Shown piece by piece: positions 17,142-26,791 of a stretch of 64,000 bases of DNA. The stretch comes from Undibacterium umbellatum. Its GTDB lineage: Bacteria > Pseudomonadota > Gammaproteobacteria > Burkholderiales > Burkholderiaceae_D. Location: NCBI RefSeq assembly GCF_014284125.1, contig NZ_JACOFX010000015.1:102949-166948 (forward strand), given 5' to 3'. The number at the start of each line of letters is the position of its first letter. Position 1 is the first letter of the stretch. The translations under genes were made by a program, and so were the position numbers. Under the pieces are notes generated by a model, which was given only the letters and a program-made list of their open reading frames with translations, did no database searches and was not told the DNA's origin.

Positions 17142-19100
17142 TCAGTTCACTTTAAACGCCAGCAGGGCTTGCCACAACTTCTGGGCTTCTTCTTTTAACG
17201 AAGCTGCGGCGGCGGCAGATTCTTCCACCAGTGCGGCATTTTGCTGGGTAGTCTGGTCCATCAAACCTATCTCATTGGTAATCTGGGCGATGCCGTGGCT
17301 TTGCTCGGCAGAAGCACTGGAGATTTCATTAAGAATGGTTGACAGGCCTTCTACCGAGACCAGGATCTCGGTCATGGTCTTGCCTGCATGACTAACCACT
17401 TCAGAACCTACATCGACTTTGGCGATCGAGGTTTCTATCAATGACTTGATTTCTTTCGAAGCGATGGCGCTGCGTTGTGCCAGGTTGCGCACTTCGGAAG
17501 CCACAACCGCAAAGCCGCGGCCCTGTTCTCCAGCCCGCGCTGCCTCAACCGCTGCATTCAGGGCGAGGATATTGGTCTGGAAGGCGATGCCTTCTATCGC
17601 TGCGATGATGTCAAACATCTTCCTGGATTCACCAGAAATGTCAGCCATGGTATTAACCACTTTGTCGACCTGGGTGCTGCCGCGCTGCGCTGTCTGGGCA
17701 GCAGAGACAGCCAGTTGCCTGGCCTGTTCTGCGTTGCCTGCATTTTGCCTGACAGTCTGGTTCAGGCTTTCCACACTATTGGCGGTTTCTGCCAGCGATG
17801 ATGCCTGGTTCTCGGTTCTTTCCGACAGATCGATATTACCCATGGCGATCTCGCCAGAAGCATTCGAGACAAACTCGCTACTGTCACGTATATGCGTGAC
17901 CATGGTTTTGAGTTGCTGCTGCATGCCATGCAAGGCATACAACATGCTGCTATTATCACCTGGCTTGAGTGTCACCATCGTGGTCAGGTCGCCTTCGGCC
18001 ACACTTTTGGCGATGCCTACCGCCACATCAGGCTCACCACCCAGCGGCGCAATGACCAGCTTGTTGATGACAAAAGTCAGGATGGCTGATACCACCAGGA
18101 CACTGAAGATACCGATAAGGATGGCGGTATTGCGCAGATAATTGACGTCTGCGAGTATCTTGTCTTCCGGCACGCTGATGACAAAAGACCAGGGAGTCGT
18201 GGTGGCACCTATCTGTATAGGCACATACATGCGTTTCACCGTGGTCTGCATGACAATGTGCTGTATGGTGTCACTATATGTCTGGCCTGCCTTGATGGCG
18301 GCTTTGGCAGCCTGAGCCTCAGCACTGTCGCCTATGTTTTGTCCTACATTTTTGGCATCGGCATCACCGATGTAGATACCATTGTTGGAAATCAGGCTGG
18401 CATAGCCGGTTTCATAGGGGTGTATCTTGCTGACATCTTCCTGAAAGCTGGCGACAGGTAAATCTACCGTGATTGCACCGACAAACTGGCCCTTGGCCTT
18501 GACCGGGATGGTGACCGTAGTCATGAAGACATCTTTGCCTGCAATCTTGTACATATACGGTTCCAGCAAGACTTCATTGCCGCTTTTTTTGGCCAGCAAA
18601 TAGTAATCACCCGCACTCTCTTTCTCATAATCAGTCAGGGCTTCTACCTGGGTCTTGCCGCTGCCACGATTCCAATAGGGCAGGTAGCGGCCAGTGGCAT
18701 CATGGCCTTCCTTGCCTGCGTACTCGCTATCCTTGCCATCAAAGGCATTGGCTTCCCAGATCGTACCTATGCCGGTAAATTCCGGGTGACCTTCCAGCAC
18801 GCTTTTCAATAGCAGATCAGCCTGGGCACGGTCAGCCTTGCCACTGGCCTGCATGGCTGCAAGCTCAAATGCCAGGCTGCGGCCTGCGTGCAGGGCGAGG
18901 TTAATACGGTCTGCCACTTTGCCTGCATTGTTGATGGCCAGTTGCCTGGCATATTGCTGGGCTGATTCCTGCTGCATGCTGCCAGCCTGCTTGGTCAACA
19001 AGCTAATGGTCACGGTGAAACCAGCCAATACCATGGCGATGACGGCAAAAAGCATTTTGGCGCGCAAACCAAAGCGCGCGGGGGAGGTGGTTAAAGTCAT
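17142..19100 (-). CDS. Methyl-accepting chemotaxis protein with Cache domain
   Basis: A 652-residue chemoreceptor. Order of parts: N-terminal membrane helix (about 15-37), large periplasmic dCache-like sensor (about 38-318; note [13 protein letters not shown] and YLPYWNRG), second helix (about 323-347), HAMP linker, and a cytoplasmic signalling domain with the conserved hairpin tip ([20 protein letters not shown]). It controls the CheA kinase according to ligand binding. dCache receptors of this type often bind amino acids or organic acids; the ligand here cannot be read off. The C-terminus (ALLAFKVN) lacks the NWETF-like pentapeptide that docks CheR/CheB. No other chemotaxis genes adjoin it, so it is an orphan receptor. 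Confidence 0.92.
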   Translation of the reverse strand: MTLTTSPARFGLRAKMLFAVIAMVLAGFTVTISLLTKQAGSMQQESAQQYARQLAINNAGKVADRINLALHAGRSLAFELAAMQASGKADRAQADLLLKSVLEGHPEFTGIGTIWEANAFDGKDSEYAGKEGHDATGRYLPYWNRGSGKTQVEALTDYEKESAGDYYLLAKKSGNEVLLEPYMYKIAGKDVFMTTVTIPVKAKGQFVGAITVDLPVASFQEDVSKIHPYETGYASLISNNGIYIGDADAKNVGQNIGDSAEAQAAKAAIKAGQTYSDTIQHIVMQTTVKRMYVPIQIGATTTPWSFVISVPEDKILADVNYLRNTAILIGIFSVLVVSAILTFVINKLVIAPLGGEPDVAVGIAKSVAEGDLTTMVTLKPGDNSSMLYALHGMQQQLKTMVTHIRDSSEFVSNASGEIAMGNIDLSERTENQASSLAETANSVESLNQTVRQNAGNAEQARQLAVSAAQTAQRGSTQVDKVVNTMADISGESRKMFDIIAAIEGIAFQTNILALNAAVEAARAGEQGRGFAVVASEVRNLAQRSAIASKEIKSLIETSIAKVDVGSEVVSHAGKTMTEILVSVEGLSTILNEISSASAEQSHGIAQITNEIGLMDQTTQQNAALVEESAAAAASLKEEAQKLWQALLAFKVN

Positions 19101-19408
19101 GATTCTGAGCCTTGCTTATTTTTCCGTGCAGAATTGTCTGCTGAATATGCATGATATGACGGATTGAGGCATTCTTGCCGCCTGCCAGCTTATTCGCGTC
19201 TCTGTCGTGACAATTTGCAACGATTTAACTTGCCAGTATGTCAAAATCAGGTATAGATTCAGCAATTTTGATGGCAAACAAATAGCCTTACTCTTTTCTG
19301 TCCGCATGCTGAACCACACACTGTTTTTGTGGTCGTAGCATGGAGAGTGATGGCAGCCTGATATGGTCTAAATATTTGCAATCGATAGGTAAAACAGGGA
19401 GACAAGCA
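19101..19408. other. Divergent intergenic region, chemoreceptor / M16 operon
   Basis: A 308-nt gap. I see no gene and no sigma-28 (FliA) consensus upstream of the chemoreceptor. The promoter of the M16 pair must lie here. An in-frame ATG at 19340 exists but the ATG at 19409 has the ribosome-binding site (aggga). Confidence 0.4.
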
Positions 19409-20737
19409 ATGAAGTGGAAAAATCTGGTCGCTGCAAGCGGCTTTTGTATAGGTATTATGGGGCTGGCAGCAACGGCCCAGGCCGTGAGCGTCGAGCAGGT
19501 GAAGACATTCACCCTGCCCAATGGCATGAAATTCCTGGTATTGGAAAACAGCACCATACCAAATGCGAATATGTACACCTACTGGAAAGTCGGTTCGCGC
19601 AATGAAGTGCCTGGCATTACTGGTCTCTCGCATTTTTTTGAACATATGATGTTCAATGGCTCCAAGAAATTCGGCCCCAAACAATTTGACCGCACCATGG
19701 AAGCCAATGGCGGTGCCAATAATGCCTATACCAGCAATGATCTGACTGTGTACCAGGACTGGTTTCCGGCCACTGCCCTGCCTCTCATTTTTGACCTGGA
19801 GAGCGACCGTATCGCCAACCTCAGCATAGACCCAAAGATGGTGGAGAGCGAGCGCGGCGTGGTCTTGTCCGAGCGCAGTACCGGGCTGGAAAACTCCAAT
19901 CTGCGCGCCCTGTGGGGCGAAGTGTATGCATCTGCCTTTCGCGCTCATCCCTATTCCATCCCTACGATAGGCCATGAGTCTGACATCAAGGCCTGGACAC
20001 TGGATGACTTGCAACGTTACTTCAATGTCTATTATTCGCCGAATAATGCTGTGGCTGTCATCGTTGGTGATGTCAAGGCACCCGAAGTAAAACGCCTGGC
20101 TGAACAGTATTTTGCCAATGTCCCGCAACGTGCGTTGCCGCCAGTCGTGCGTACAGTAGAGCCTGAACAAAAAGGCGAGCGCCGGGTATTCGTGCGCAAG
20201 GAGTCTGCCACTGCTGCCAATCTCATGGTGTCGTACAAGATGCCAGCAACCAGCCATCCTGATTACTATGCCCTGAATGTCATCGCCAGCATACTCACCG
20301 ATGGCAAGACTTCACGCATGTACCAGGCCCTGGTGGACCAGCGTCTGGCAACACAGGTAGGGGCCGATCATGGCAAGGCGTTTGACCCTGGCCTGTTCAA
20401 CTTCTTTGCTGTTGCTGCCAACAAGGTGCCGGCTGCCAAAGTCGAATCAGCTTTGCTGGCTGAGATAGACAGGTTGGTCAAGGATGGCGTCACTGCAGAT
20501 GAATTGCAAAAAATCAAAAACCAGAAACTCTTGAATTTCTACCGCGCCCAGGAAACCATCAATGGCAAGGCAGCCCAGCTCGGTGAATATGAAATGTATT
20601 TTGGCGATTATAAAAAGCTGTTTGATGCGCCAGATGCCTACCGCAAACTGACACCTGCCGATATCCAGAGTGTCGCAGCCAAATACTTTAAAAAATCACA
20701 AAGAACAGTAGGCGTGCTTGCTGCTGTAGAGGAATAA
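19409..20737 (+). CDS. M16 family zinc metallopeptidase, catalytic subunit
   Basis: A 442-residue secreted pitrilysin-type protease. It has a signal peptide (about 1-25, ending AQA) and the inverted zinc motif H75-F-F-E78-H79 in LSHFFEHMMF, with the downstream acidic helix that supplies the third ligand (ESERGVVLSER). Two M16 half-domains follow. It is paired with the next gene, a homologue without the motif, so the two probably form a heterodimer like other bacterial M16 pairs and the mitochondrial processing peptidase. The start at 19409 is chosen for its ribosome-binding site and for the signal peptide. The likely role is degrading small proteins and peptides in the periplasm. Confidence 0.9.
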   Translation: MKWKNLVAASGFCIGIMGLAATAQAVSVEQVKTFTLPNGMKFLVLENSTIPNANMYTYWKVGSRNEVPGITGLSHFFEHMMFNGSKKFGPKQFDRTMEANGGANNAYTSNDLTVYQDWFPATALPLIFDLESDRIANLSIDPKMVESERGVVLSERSTGLENSNLRALWGEVYASAFRAHPYSIPTIGHESDIKAWTLDDLQRYFNVYYSPNNAVAVIVGDVKAPEVKRLAEQYFANVPQRALPPVVRTVEPEQKGERRVFVRKESATAANLMVSYKMPATSHPDYYALNVIASILTDGKTSRMYQALVDQRLATQVGADHGKAFDPGLFNFFAVAANKVPAAKVESALLAEIDRLVKDGVTADELQKIKNQKLLNFYRAQETINGKAAQLGEYEMYFGDYKKLFDAPDAYRKLTPADIQSVAAKYFKKSQRTVGVLAAVEE

Positions 20738-20741
20738 GAAA

Positions 20742-22145
20742 ATGATCAGTAAAAAAATTCTCGCCTATAGCCTCGCCAGCCTGAGTTTGCTGGCTGCAAA
20801 CAGCCATGCTGCCGAATTCCGCCTGCCTGCCTTTGAAACTGCCAAATTGCCAAATGGCCTGACCGTGTATCTGATGGAACGCCATGACGTGCCCTTGATT
20901 GCTGTGCGCGCCGTCGTCAAGGCGGGGGCCGTCAGTGATGCCAGTAATGCCGGTCTGGCCAACCTGACTGGTGACGCCTTGCTGTTAGGCAGCAGCAAGT
21001 ACGATAAAAAGACCCTGGACCAGACATTTGATTTTCGTGGTGGCCGTATCTCAAGTACCACGACCACAGAATCGACATCCCTGAATGCCGATTTTGCCAG
21101 CGCCGATGTGGGTGTACTCTTGCCTATCTTTGCTGACGCCATGCTGCACCCGGTATTTGAAGCAGAAGAATTTGGCAAGCTGCGTTCACGGACAGTTGAC
21201 GGATTAAAGCAAGCCAAGGAAAGCCCGCGCAATGTCGTGCAAACCTATTACCGCAGCATGTTGTTTGGTAACGGTGCCTATGCCAATCCGGTAGGAGGTA
21301 CAGTCAATAGCGTGACGGCACTGCAACCCCAGGATGCCAAAAAATTCCACCAAAGTTATTACCGGCCAGAAAACGCAGCCCTGGTGGTGGTTGGCGACTT
21401 CAAGCCCAGCGTCATGCGCGCCCAGTTGGCCAGCTTGTTCGGCTCATGGAAAGCCACTACTGCCATGCCCGCAACTGCTGCCAATGGCAAGGTAGAAGCA
21501 GACAAGGCACGCGTCTGGCTGGTCAACAAATCAGATGCAGTAGAAACCACTTTCCTGTTTGGTGGCAAGGGCATTGCCCGCAATGACCCTGACTATGTTC
21601 CGCTGCAAGTCATCAACACCATTTTGGGTGGTCGTTTTACTTCCTGGCTGAACGATGAGTTGCGGGTTAATTCTGGTCTGACTTATGGTGCCAACAGCGG
21701 TTTCTCCCCTTTGGCAGATACCGGCAGCTTTGCCGTTTCCAGTTTCACGGCCACACCCAAGACCGAGGCTGCGCTGGCATTGGCCACCAAGACTTATCAG
21801 CGACTGTGGGATAAGGGCATAGATGCGGCAACTCTGGAATCGGCCAAAGCCTATGTCAAAGGCCAATTCCCACCGCGTTTTGAAACCAATCAGCAACTGG
21901 CAGGCTTATTGGGTGACATGTTTGTCGCCAAAGTCGGACGCGAACAAATTGATCATTTCATGCGTGATGTCGATGGCCTCAATGTCGACAAAGCCAAACA
22001 ATTGGTGGACAAGCATTTCCCCCGCGATAAACTGCAAATGCTATTGATAGGCAAGGCAGAGAGCATACGCAGTATTGCTGCCAGCTATGGTGAAGTCACT
22101 GAACTGGACATTACTGCAAACGGTTTTGCACCGGGCGCAAAGTAG
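20742..22145 (+). CDS. M16 family protein, non-catalytic subunit
   Basis: A 467-residue secreted M16 homologue with a signal peptide ending about residue 23 (SHA). The zinc motif position reads NAGLANLTGDALLLG: both His and the Glu of HxxEH are gone, so it cannot hold zinc in the usual way. The rest of the fold is kept (FRGGRISSTTTTEST, YYRPENAALVVVGDF). It starts 4 nt after the stop of the catalytic subunit, with its ribosome-binding site (agagga) inside that gene, which fits equimolar production of an active/inactive heterodimer. The inactive partner usually helps to form the substrate chamber. Confidence 0.9.
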   Translation: MISKKILAYSLASLSLLAANSHAAEFRLPAFETAKLPNGLTVYLMERHDVPLIAVRAVVKAGAVSDASNAGLANLTGDALLLGSSKYDKKTLDQTFDFRGGRISSTTTTESTSLNADFASADVGVLLPIFADAMLHPVFEAEEFGKLRSRTVDGLKQAKESPRNVVQTYYRSMLFGNGAYANPVGGTVNSVTALQPQDAKKFHQSYYRPENAALVVVGDFKPSVMRAQLASLFGSWKATTAMPATAANGKVEADKARVWLVNKSDAVETTFLFGGKGIARNDPDYVPLQVINTILGGRFTSWLNDELRVNSGLTYGANSGFSPLADTGSFAVSSFTATPKTEAALALATKTYQRLWDKGIDAATLESAKAYVKGQFPPRFETNQQLAGLLGDMFVAKVGREQIDHFMRDVDGLNVDKAKQLVDKHFPRDKLQMLLIGKAESIRSIAASYGEVTELDITANGFAPGAK

Positions 22146-22193
22146 CTAATAAAACGAGATGTTGATGTAAACTGGTTACAATACTTGATAAAC

Positions 22194-22224
22194 ACCGCCC
22201 CAAACTGGGGCGGTAATTGTTTGT
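22194..22224 (+). terminator. Probable terminator after M16 pair
   Basis: A perfect 8-bp GC-rich stem (accgcccc / ggggcggt) with a 5-nt loop, followed by aattgtttgt. The T-run is imperfect. Confidence 0.55.
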
Positions 22225-22292
22225 AGGGCGCAAAAAATTATCAAATTAGCCCTGAAATTTATTGTCAAGATGTATATCAGGATGCTCTTTTA

Positions 22293-24755
22293 ATGATACG
22301 TATCAAACCCTTGTTCGTCGCCGCAACACTCGCTCTGTTAGCGTCGGCCAGTAGCTACATCCATGCCGGTAATGTAGCGGAATCCGGCTACCAGTTGCCA
22401 CCGGCAGAATTGCAAGCCGTGGTCGATGCGCCCAGAGGCCCGCTGTTTCGCCTGGGGCCTCAGCGCAAGACGGCATTGTTGCTGACCCTCCCGGGCCTGG
22501 CCAGTATTGCCGATGTCTCGCAGCCAGAATTGCGGCTGGCGGGTTTGCGCATCAATCCACGTACCCGTGCCGCCAGCCATTTTGACTTTGGCAATGGCAT
22601 GAGTCTGCTCGATATTGCTACTGGCAAGGCGCGTGAAGTCAAAGGCTTGCCGGCCAGACTCAAGATAGCAGAAACGGCCTGGTCACCCGATGAGCAATGG
22701 CTGGCCTTCAGTTTATGGGTAGAGGGCGGTGTCGAACTATGGTTGCTGGATGTAAAAAAAGGCACAGCCCGTCGTTTGATGGGTGACAAACTGAATGCAG
22801 TGACAGGCCCTGGTTTTTCCTGGATAGAAGGGTCAGAAAAACTGTTGGTCAGGTTGGCCCCATTGCGTCAGAAGGAATTGCCACCACCACCTGCTGTGCC
22901 TGCAGGCCCGAACATGCAAGAAACCAAGGGTGGCAAAACGCTGCAAAACCGCATTTATCCCGATATGCTGAGGACAGCGCGAGATAGCGATACCCTGGAC
23001 TGGTATCTGCAGACCCAACTGGGCATCGTCACCTTGAATGGTGAAGTGCGTCGTATTACTCGCCCCATGACGCTGATCAAGTCTCTGGCATCGCCTGACG
23101 GCAAGCTGATTTTGACCACGCAATTGCGCCGCCCGTATTCAACCATGTTGCCAGTTGACCGTTTTGCCCAGCTGATAGAACTCTGGGACAATCAGGGCAA
23201 GAAGATCAAGACCGTGGCCGAGCGCCCTTTGCGCGAGCGCATACCCACAGGTAATGACGCCGTGCAAGCCGGGCCGCGCGATTTTGGCTGGCGCACGGAT
23301 AAACCAGCCACCCTGTACTGGCTGGAGGCGCAGGCTGGTGGCGACCCTGATGTGAATAGCAAAATTCATGATGCCCTGTTCCAGCAGGCCGCTCCGTTTG
23401 ATACGCCAGCACAAAAGCTGATGGATATCCCCTGGCGCTTTGGTAATGTGCAATGGGGCAATGATTACCTCGCCGTGGTCACTGAAAACTGGCTGAAGAC
23501 ACGCGACACCCGTACCTGGCGCATACAACCAGGTGTGCCGGACAGCAAGCCAGAACTGATGTTTTCCCGTAAGTCAGAAGACCAGTACAGTAATCCTGGC
23601 ACGCCGGTGATGATGCAAAATGCCCAGGGCCGCATGGTCTTGCGCATCAGCCCGGATGGCCGAGCGATTTTCTTTACTGGCAACGGTGCCAGCCCTGAGG
23701 GGGACCGCCCCTTCCTTGATAAATTCGATTTGACGAATAAACAGACGACACGTTTGTGGCGCTCACAGGCACCCTATTATGAAGAGGTGCAAGCCTTGCT
23801 GAATGATAAAGGCAGCAGCTTTATTACCAGCCGCGAGTCAGTCGAAGAAAGGCCCAACTTCTATCTGCATGATTTGCTGGCCAATACTGCGCCACGGGCC
23901 CTGACGCAATTCCCGCACCCCATGCCGCAGTTCAAGGGCATCAAGAAACAGCAAATCCGCTATGAGCGTGAAGACGGAGTGGACCTGACCGCCACACTGT
24001 ATTTGCCACCGGGCTACGATCCCAAACGCGATGGCCCCCGCCCTATGCTGATGTGGGCGTATCCGCGTGAATTCAAATCGGCAGAAGCAGCCGGGCAAGT
24101 GATAGGCTCAACCTACAAGTTCAACCGCATTTCCTATAACGGCCCACTGCCCATGCTGGCGCGTGGATATGTCGTGCTGGATGGTCCCACCATGCCCATC
24201 ATAGGGGAAGGCAAGAAAGAACCGAACGACACTTTTCTGGAGCAACTGAAGATGAATGCAGAGGCTGCCGTGGATGAAGTGGTGCGTCTCGGGGTGGCAG
24301 ACCGTAACCGCATCGCCATCGGGGGGCATAGCTATGGTGCTTTCATGACCGCAAATCTACTGGCGCATACCCGTTTCTTCCGTGCCGGCATCGCCCGTTC
24401 GGGGGCCTACAACCGTAGCCTGACACCTTTCGGCTTCCAGTCTGAAGACAGGAATTTCTGGAAGGCCAACAAGGTCTATCAGGAAATGTCCCCCTTCAAT
24501 TTTGCCCACCAGTTCAAGGACCCCATCCTGTTCATTCACGGCGAGCAAGACAATAATTCTGGTACCTTCCCCATGCAAAGCGAGCGCATGTACCAGGCCA
24601 TACAGGGCCTGGGCGGGGCCACCAGGCTGTCCATGCTGCCAAATGAAAGCCATAGCTACCGCGCCCGCGAATCCATCCTGCATATGCTGTGGGAGCAAGA
24701 CCGCTGGCTGGAGATGTACGTCAAAAATGCCAAACCAGATGGCAACCGGGACTAG
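22293..24755 (+). CDS. S9 family peptidase, glutamyl endopeptidase-like (S9D), copy 2
   Basis: A secreted 820-residue serine peptidase and paralogue of the gene at 3623-6034. It has a signal peptide (about 1-25, ending IHA), a propeller-like N-terminal half and an alpha/beta-hydrolase domain with triad Ser680 (GGHSYGAFM), Asp753 (GEQDNNSG) and His787 (NESHSYRA). It shares IARSGAYNRSLTPFGFQ and NPxTR-AASH-type propeller blocks with copy 1. The family resemblance to chloroplast glutamyl endopeptidase suggests cleavage after Glu. It follows the M16 pair on the same strand, about 150 nt downstream with a probable terminator between, so the three make a protease cluster but probably not one mRNA. 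Confidence 0.87.
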   Translation: MIRIKPLFVAATLALLASASSYIHAGNVAESGYQLPPAELQAVVDAPRGPLFRLGPQRKTALLLTLPGLASIADVSQPELRLAGLRINPRTRAASHFDFGNGMSLLDIATGKAREVKGLPARLKIAETAWSPDEQWLAFSLWVEGGVELWLLDVKKGTARRLMGDKLNAVTGPGFSWIEGSEKLLVRLAPLRQKELPPPPAVPAGPNMQETKGGKTLQNRIYPDMLRTARDSDTLDWYLQTQLGIVTLNGEVRRITRPMTLIKSLASPDGKLILTTQLRRPYSTMLPVDRFAQLIELWDNQGKKIKTVAERPLRERIPTGNDAVQAGPRDFGWRTDKPATLYWLEAQAGGDPDVNSKIHDALFQQAAPFDTPAQKLMDIPWRFGNVQWGNDYLAVVTENWLKTRDTRTWRIQPGVPDSKPELMFSRKSEDQYSNPGTPVMMQNAQGRMVLRISPDGRAIFFTGNGASPEGDRPFLDKFDLTNKQTTRLWRSQAPYYEEVQALLNDKGSSFITSRESVEERPNFYLHDLLANTAPRALTQFPHPMPQFKGIKKQQIRYEREDGVDLTATLYLPPGYDPKRDGPRPMLMWAYPREFKSAEAAGQVIGSTYKFNRISYNGPLPMLARGYVVLDGPTMPIIGEGKKEPNDTFLEQLKMNAEAAVDEVVRLGVADRNRIAIGGHSYGAFMTANLLAHTRFFRAGIARSGAYNRSLTPFGFQSEDRNFWKANKVYQEMSPFNFAHQFKDPILFIHGEQDNNSGTFPMQSERMYQAIQGLGGATRLSMLPNESHSYRARESILHMLWEQDRWLEMYVKNAKPDGNRD

Positions 24756-24794
24756 TGGGCTGTAACCGTAGTATGTAAGCGAGTGATTCAGTTG

Positions 24795-24831
24795 GAAAGG
24801 CGGCAGATACGACAGATCTGCCGCCTTTTCT
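24795..24831 (+). terminator. Rho-independent terminator after S9D copy 2
   Basis: A perfect 12-bp stem (aaggcggcagat / atctgccgcctt) followed by ttctac; the T-run is short. Confidence 0.7.
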
Positions 24832-24888
24832 ACATGAACTTAAAGTTTTGCATTAATATGCAAATTGAACCCTTTTCCACACCTAGCC

Positions 24889-25320
24889 ATGCTAAAAACC
24901 GTCATCCTGGATGCGAATGCCGTTGCCCGTAATTTGCTGACTTCTGTTCTGGTGAATGGCGGCCATGAAGTGGTGGGAGATGCCAATCTCACGCCTGCCA
25001 GCCTGGCCCGTATTATCAAGCTCAAACCCCAGGTTGTCTGTGTAGACATCGGTGAAACGGATGAAGAGGGTCTGGCCCTGCTCGACAAGATCAAGTCCGA
25101 AATGCCCAAGGCACTGTTATTTCTGGTGTCTTCAAAAATAGATGCGACCGTACTGCAAGCAGCCCAGCAACGCGGCGTACATGGTTTCATCGTCAAACCC
25201 TTCAATTCTGTGGCGGTGCTGAGCTCTATACGCAATACCATCATCCGTATTGCCAAACAGCAAAGAGCCGCTACCACTGATAGTACTCCGGAAGACGCAG
25301 GCGAAGCCGGGGCAGATTAA
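24889..25320 (+). CDS. Single-domain response regulator (CheY-like receiver)
   Basis: A 143-residue receiver protein. The phospho-acceptor is Asp53 (VCVDIGETDEEG), with Asp8 in the acidic pocket (ILDAN, one acidic residue instead of the usual two), Ser81 in the Thr/Ser switch position and Lys103 in IVKPF. The C-terminal tail is acidic and low in complexity (about 120-143), with no output domain. The ATG at 24889 is preferred over a TTG at 24865, giving a normal receiver N-terminus (MLKTVILDA). It lies 108 nt before a histidine kinase gene on the same strand and might be a phosphate sink or extra target of that kinase. Confidence 0.82.
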   Translation: MLKTVILDANAVARNLLTSVLVNGGHEVVGDANLTPASLARIIKLKPQVVCVDIGETDEEGLALLDKIKSEMPKALLFLVSSKIDATVLQAAQQRGVHGFIVKPFNSVAVLSSIRNTIIRIAKQQRAATTDSTPEDAGEAGAD

Positions 25321-25428
25321 CTCGTCAAGGAAAAAACGCATTTCATCCAACGGCAGCGAGCTTTATCACATTTTTCCTACACCATTCATGCAATCCCTAC
25401 ACTGAATCAAACTTCATAAGGAATTGCC

Positions 25429-26772
25429 ATGTCAGCCATCAATCCCGTGCGTTCAGCTTTGCATCATTCAGAACAACTACTGCCAGCCGAGGTGACGGCA
25501 AAGAGCGAAACCTGGCTGACTCGCGCCCGTAATTATCCAGTGTTTTCGCGCACCTGGTTTCGCTACCGGGCGCAAGCATGGATAGGCTTGTTTATCATTG
25601 TCGACTTGCTGGCTCTGGTGGCTGGTTTGCTGGCAGATGCCGACATGCGCAAAATGGCTTCAGCCTTTGTCCCTTTGACAATAGGGGGGACGGCTCTGCA
25701 TTTATTGGGGCCAGCAATGGCCGTGTGGGTCAGGAACCGGGCTTACACCGGGAAAAAGGAAGTGATATCCCTATGCCTGGCCCTGTTGCTGGGTGCTGCA
25801 TGCAGCTATGGTGTGTTGGTTGCGGTGAAATATGCCACCAAGTATGTCGCTTATGGCACCAGCAATATTGAGATTTCAGTTGTTGGTTCTCTGGGGGCGA
25901 CCAGTAAAGTCCCAGATAGCGCATCCTCTACTTCTGCTGCAACAGGTAAAACCAGCAACAACACTGAAGCCGACGATAAAAAAGAACTCAGCAAAATTGA
26001 GCGATCACCTGCCCTGGAAATGGCGGTGCAGACATTTTCATTCCTGGTTTTTGCTGGTCTTATCACCTACACTGCGGGCGCAATTGATCTGTGGTATTTC
26101 TTCCGTCAGAAAAAACGCTTGCAAGAACTCTTGCGTCAACAAGAACTCAGTGCAGCACAGGATGCCCGCCGAGAAGCCGAACTGCGCCTGTCAATCCTGG
26201 CCGCCCAGGTAGAGCCGCATTTCCTGTTCAATACCCTGGCGGGTGTGCGCTCCGCCATATTGACTGAACCTGAAAGGGCGACCGCCATCGTTGATCATCT
26301 GGTTGATTATCTGCGTGCTACCATACCGCAGATGCGCAATGATGGCAGTTCTGGGCAGGCAAGACTCAAGCAGCAACTGGAGGCTGCCAGTGCCTATCTC
26401 GGTCTCATGCATGCCCGCATACCACGTCTCAGTTACAGCGTGGACAGCGAAGTGGCCGATGCCGCACTACCACCACTGATGCTGATTTCACTGGTAGAAA
26501 ATGCCGTCAAACATGGGGTAGAGCCCAAGATAGGTCCGGTCCATGTGGCAGTGTTTGCGAAACAATTACAGCAGGATGGGCTGACCATGCTGGAACTGAC
26601 AGTCGCTGACAATGGTGTAGGCTTTGCCGGCAGCAGTTCTGGTTCTGGCATAGGCCTGGCGAATATCCATGAAAGACTGGCATCCATGTATGGCAAGCGC
26701 GCCAGCCTGGTATTGAAAGCCTTGCCAGAGGGCGGCGTAGCAGCGACTATACTCCTGCCTCTTGAACCATAA
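25429..26772 (+). CDS. Sensor histidine kinase, LytS/YehU-type
   Basis: A 447-residue membrane kinase. Four hydrophobic segments (about 50-70, 78-100, 112-133, 200-222) flank a low-complexity extracytoplasmic loop rich in Ser, Thr and Ala (about 145-195). Then come a coiled-coil linker and the His_kinase domain with phospho-acceptor His264 in VEPHFLFNTL, and an ATPase domain with LVENAVKHG and DNGVGF. This family pairs with LytTR regulators, and one follows immediately. The ribosome-binding site is aaggaa. The signal is unknown; no sensor domain beyond the membrane part can be named. Confidence 0.9.
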   Translation: MSAINPVRSALHHSEQLLPAEVTAKSETWLTRARNYPVFSRTWFRYRAQAWIGLFIIVDLLALVAGLLADADMRKMASAFVPLTIGGTALHLLGPAMAVWVRNRAYTGKKEVISLCLALLLGAACSYGVLVAVKYATKYVAYGTSNIEISVVGSLGATSKVPDSASSTSAATGKTSNNTEADDKKELSKIERSPALEMAVQTFSFLVFAGLITYTAGAIDLWYFFRQKKRLQELLRQQELSAAQDARREAELRLSILAAQVEPHFLFNTLAGVRSAILTEPERATAIVDHLVDYLRATIPQMRNDGSSGQARLKQQLEAASAYLGLMHARIPRLSYSVDSEVADAALPPLMLISLVENAVKHGVEPKIGPVHVAVFAKQLQQDGLTMLELTVADNGVGFAGSSSGSGIGLANIHERLASMYGKRASLVLKALPEGGVAATILLPLEP

Positions 26773-26791
26773 TCAGACGAAGAGTGAAATC

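Noticed and set aside
19259..20257. A 332-codon minus-strand frame opposite the M16 gene
   Set aside because: Antisense shadow; translation has no signal or domain and overlaps the zinc motif of the real gene.
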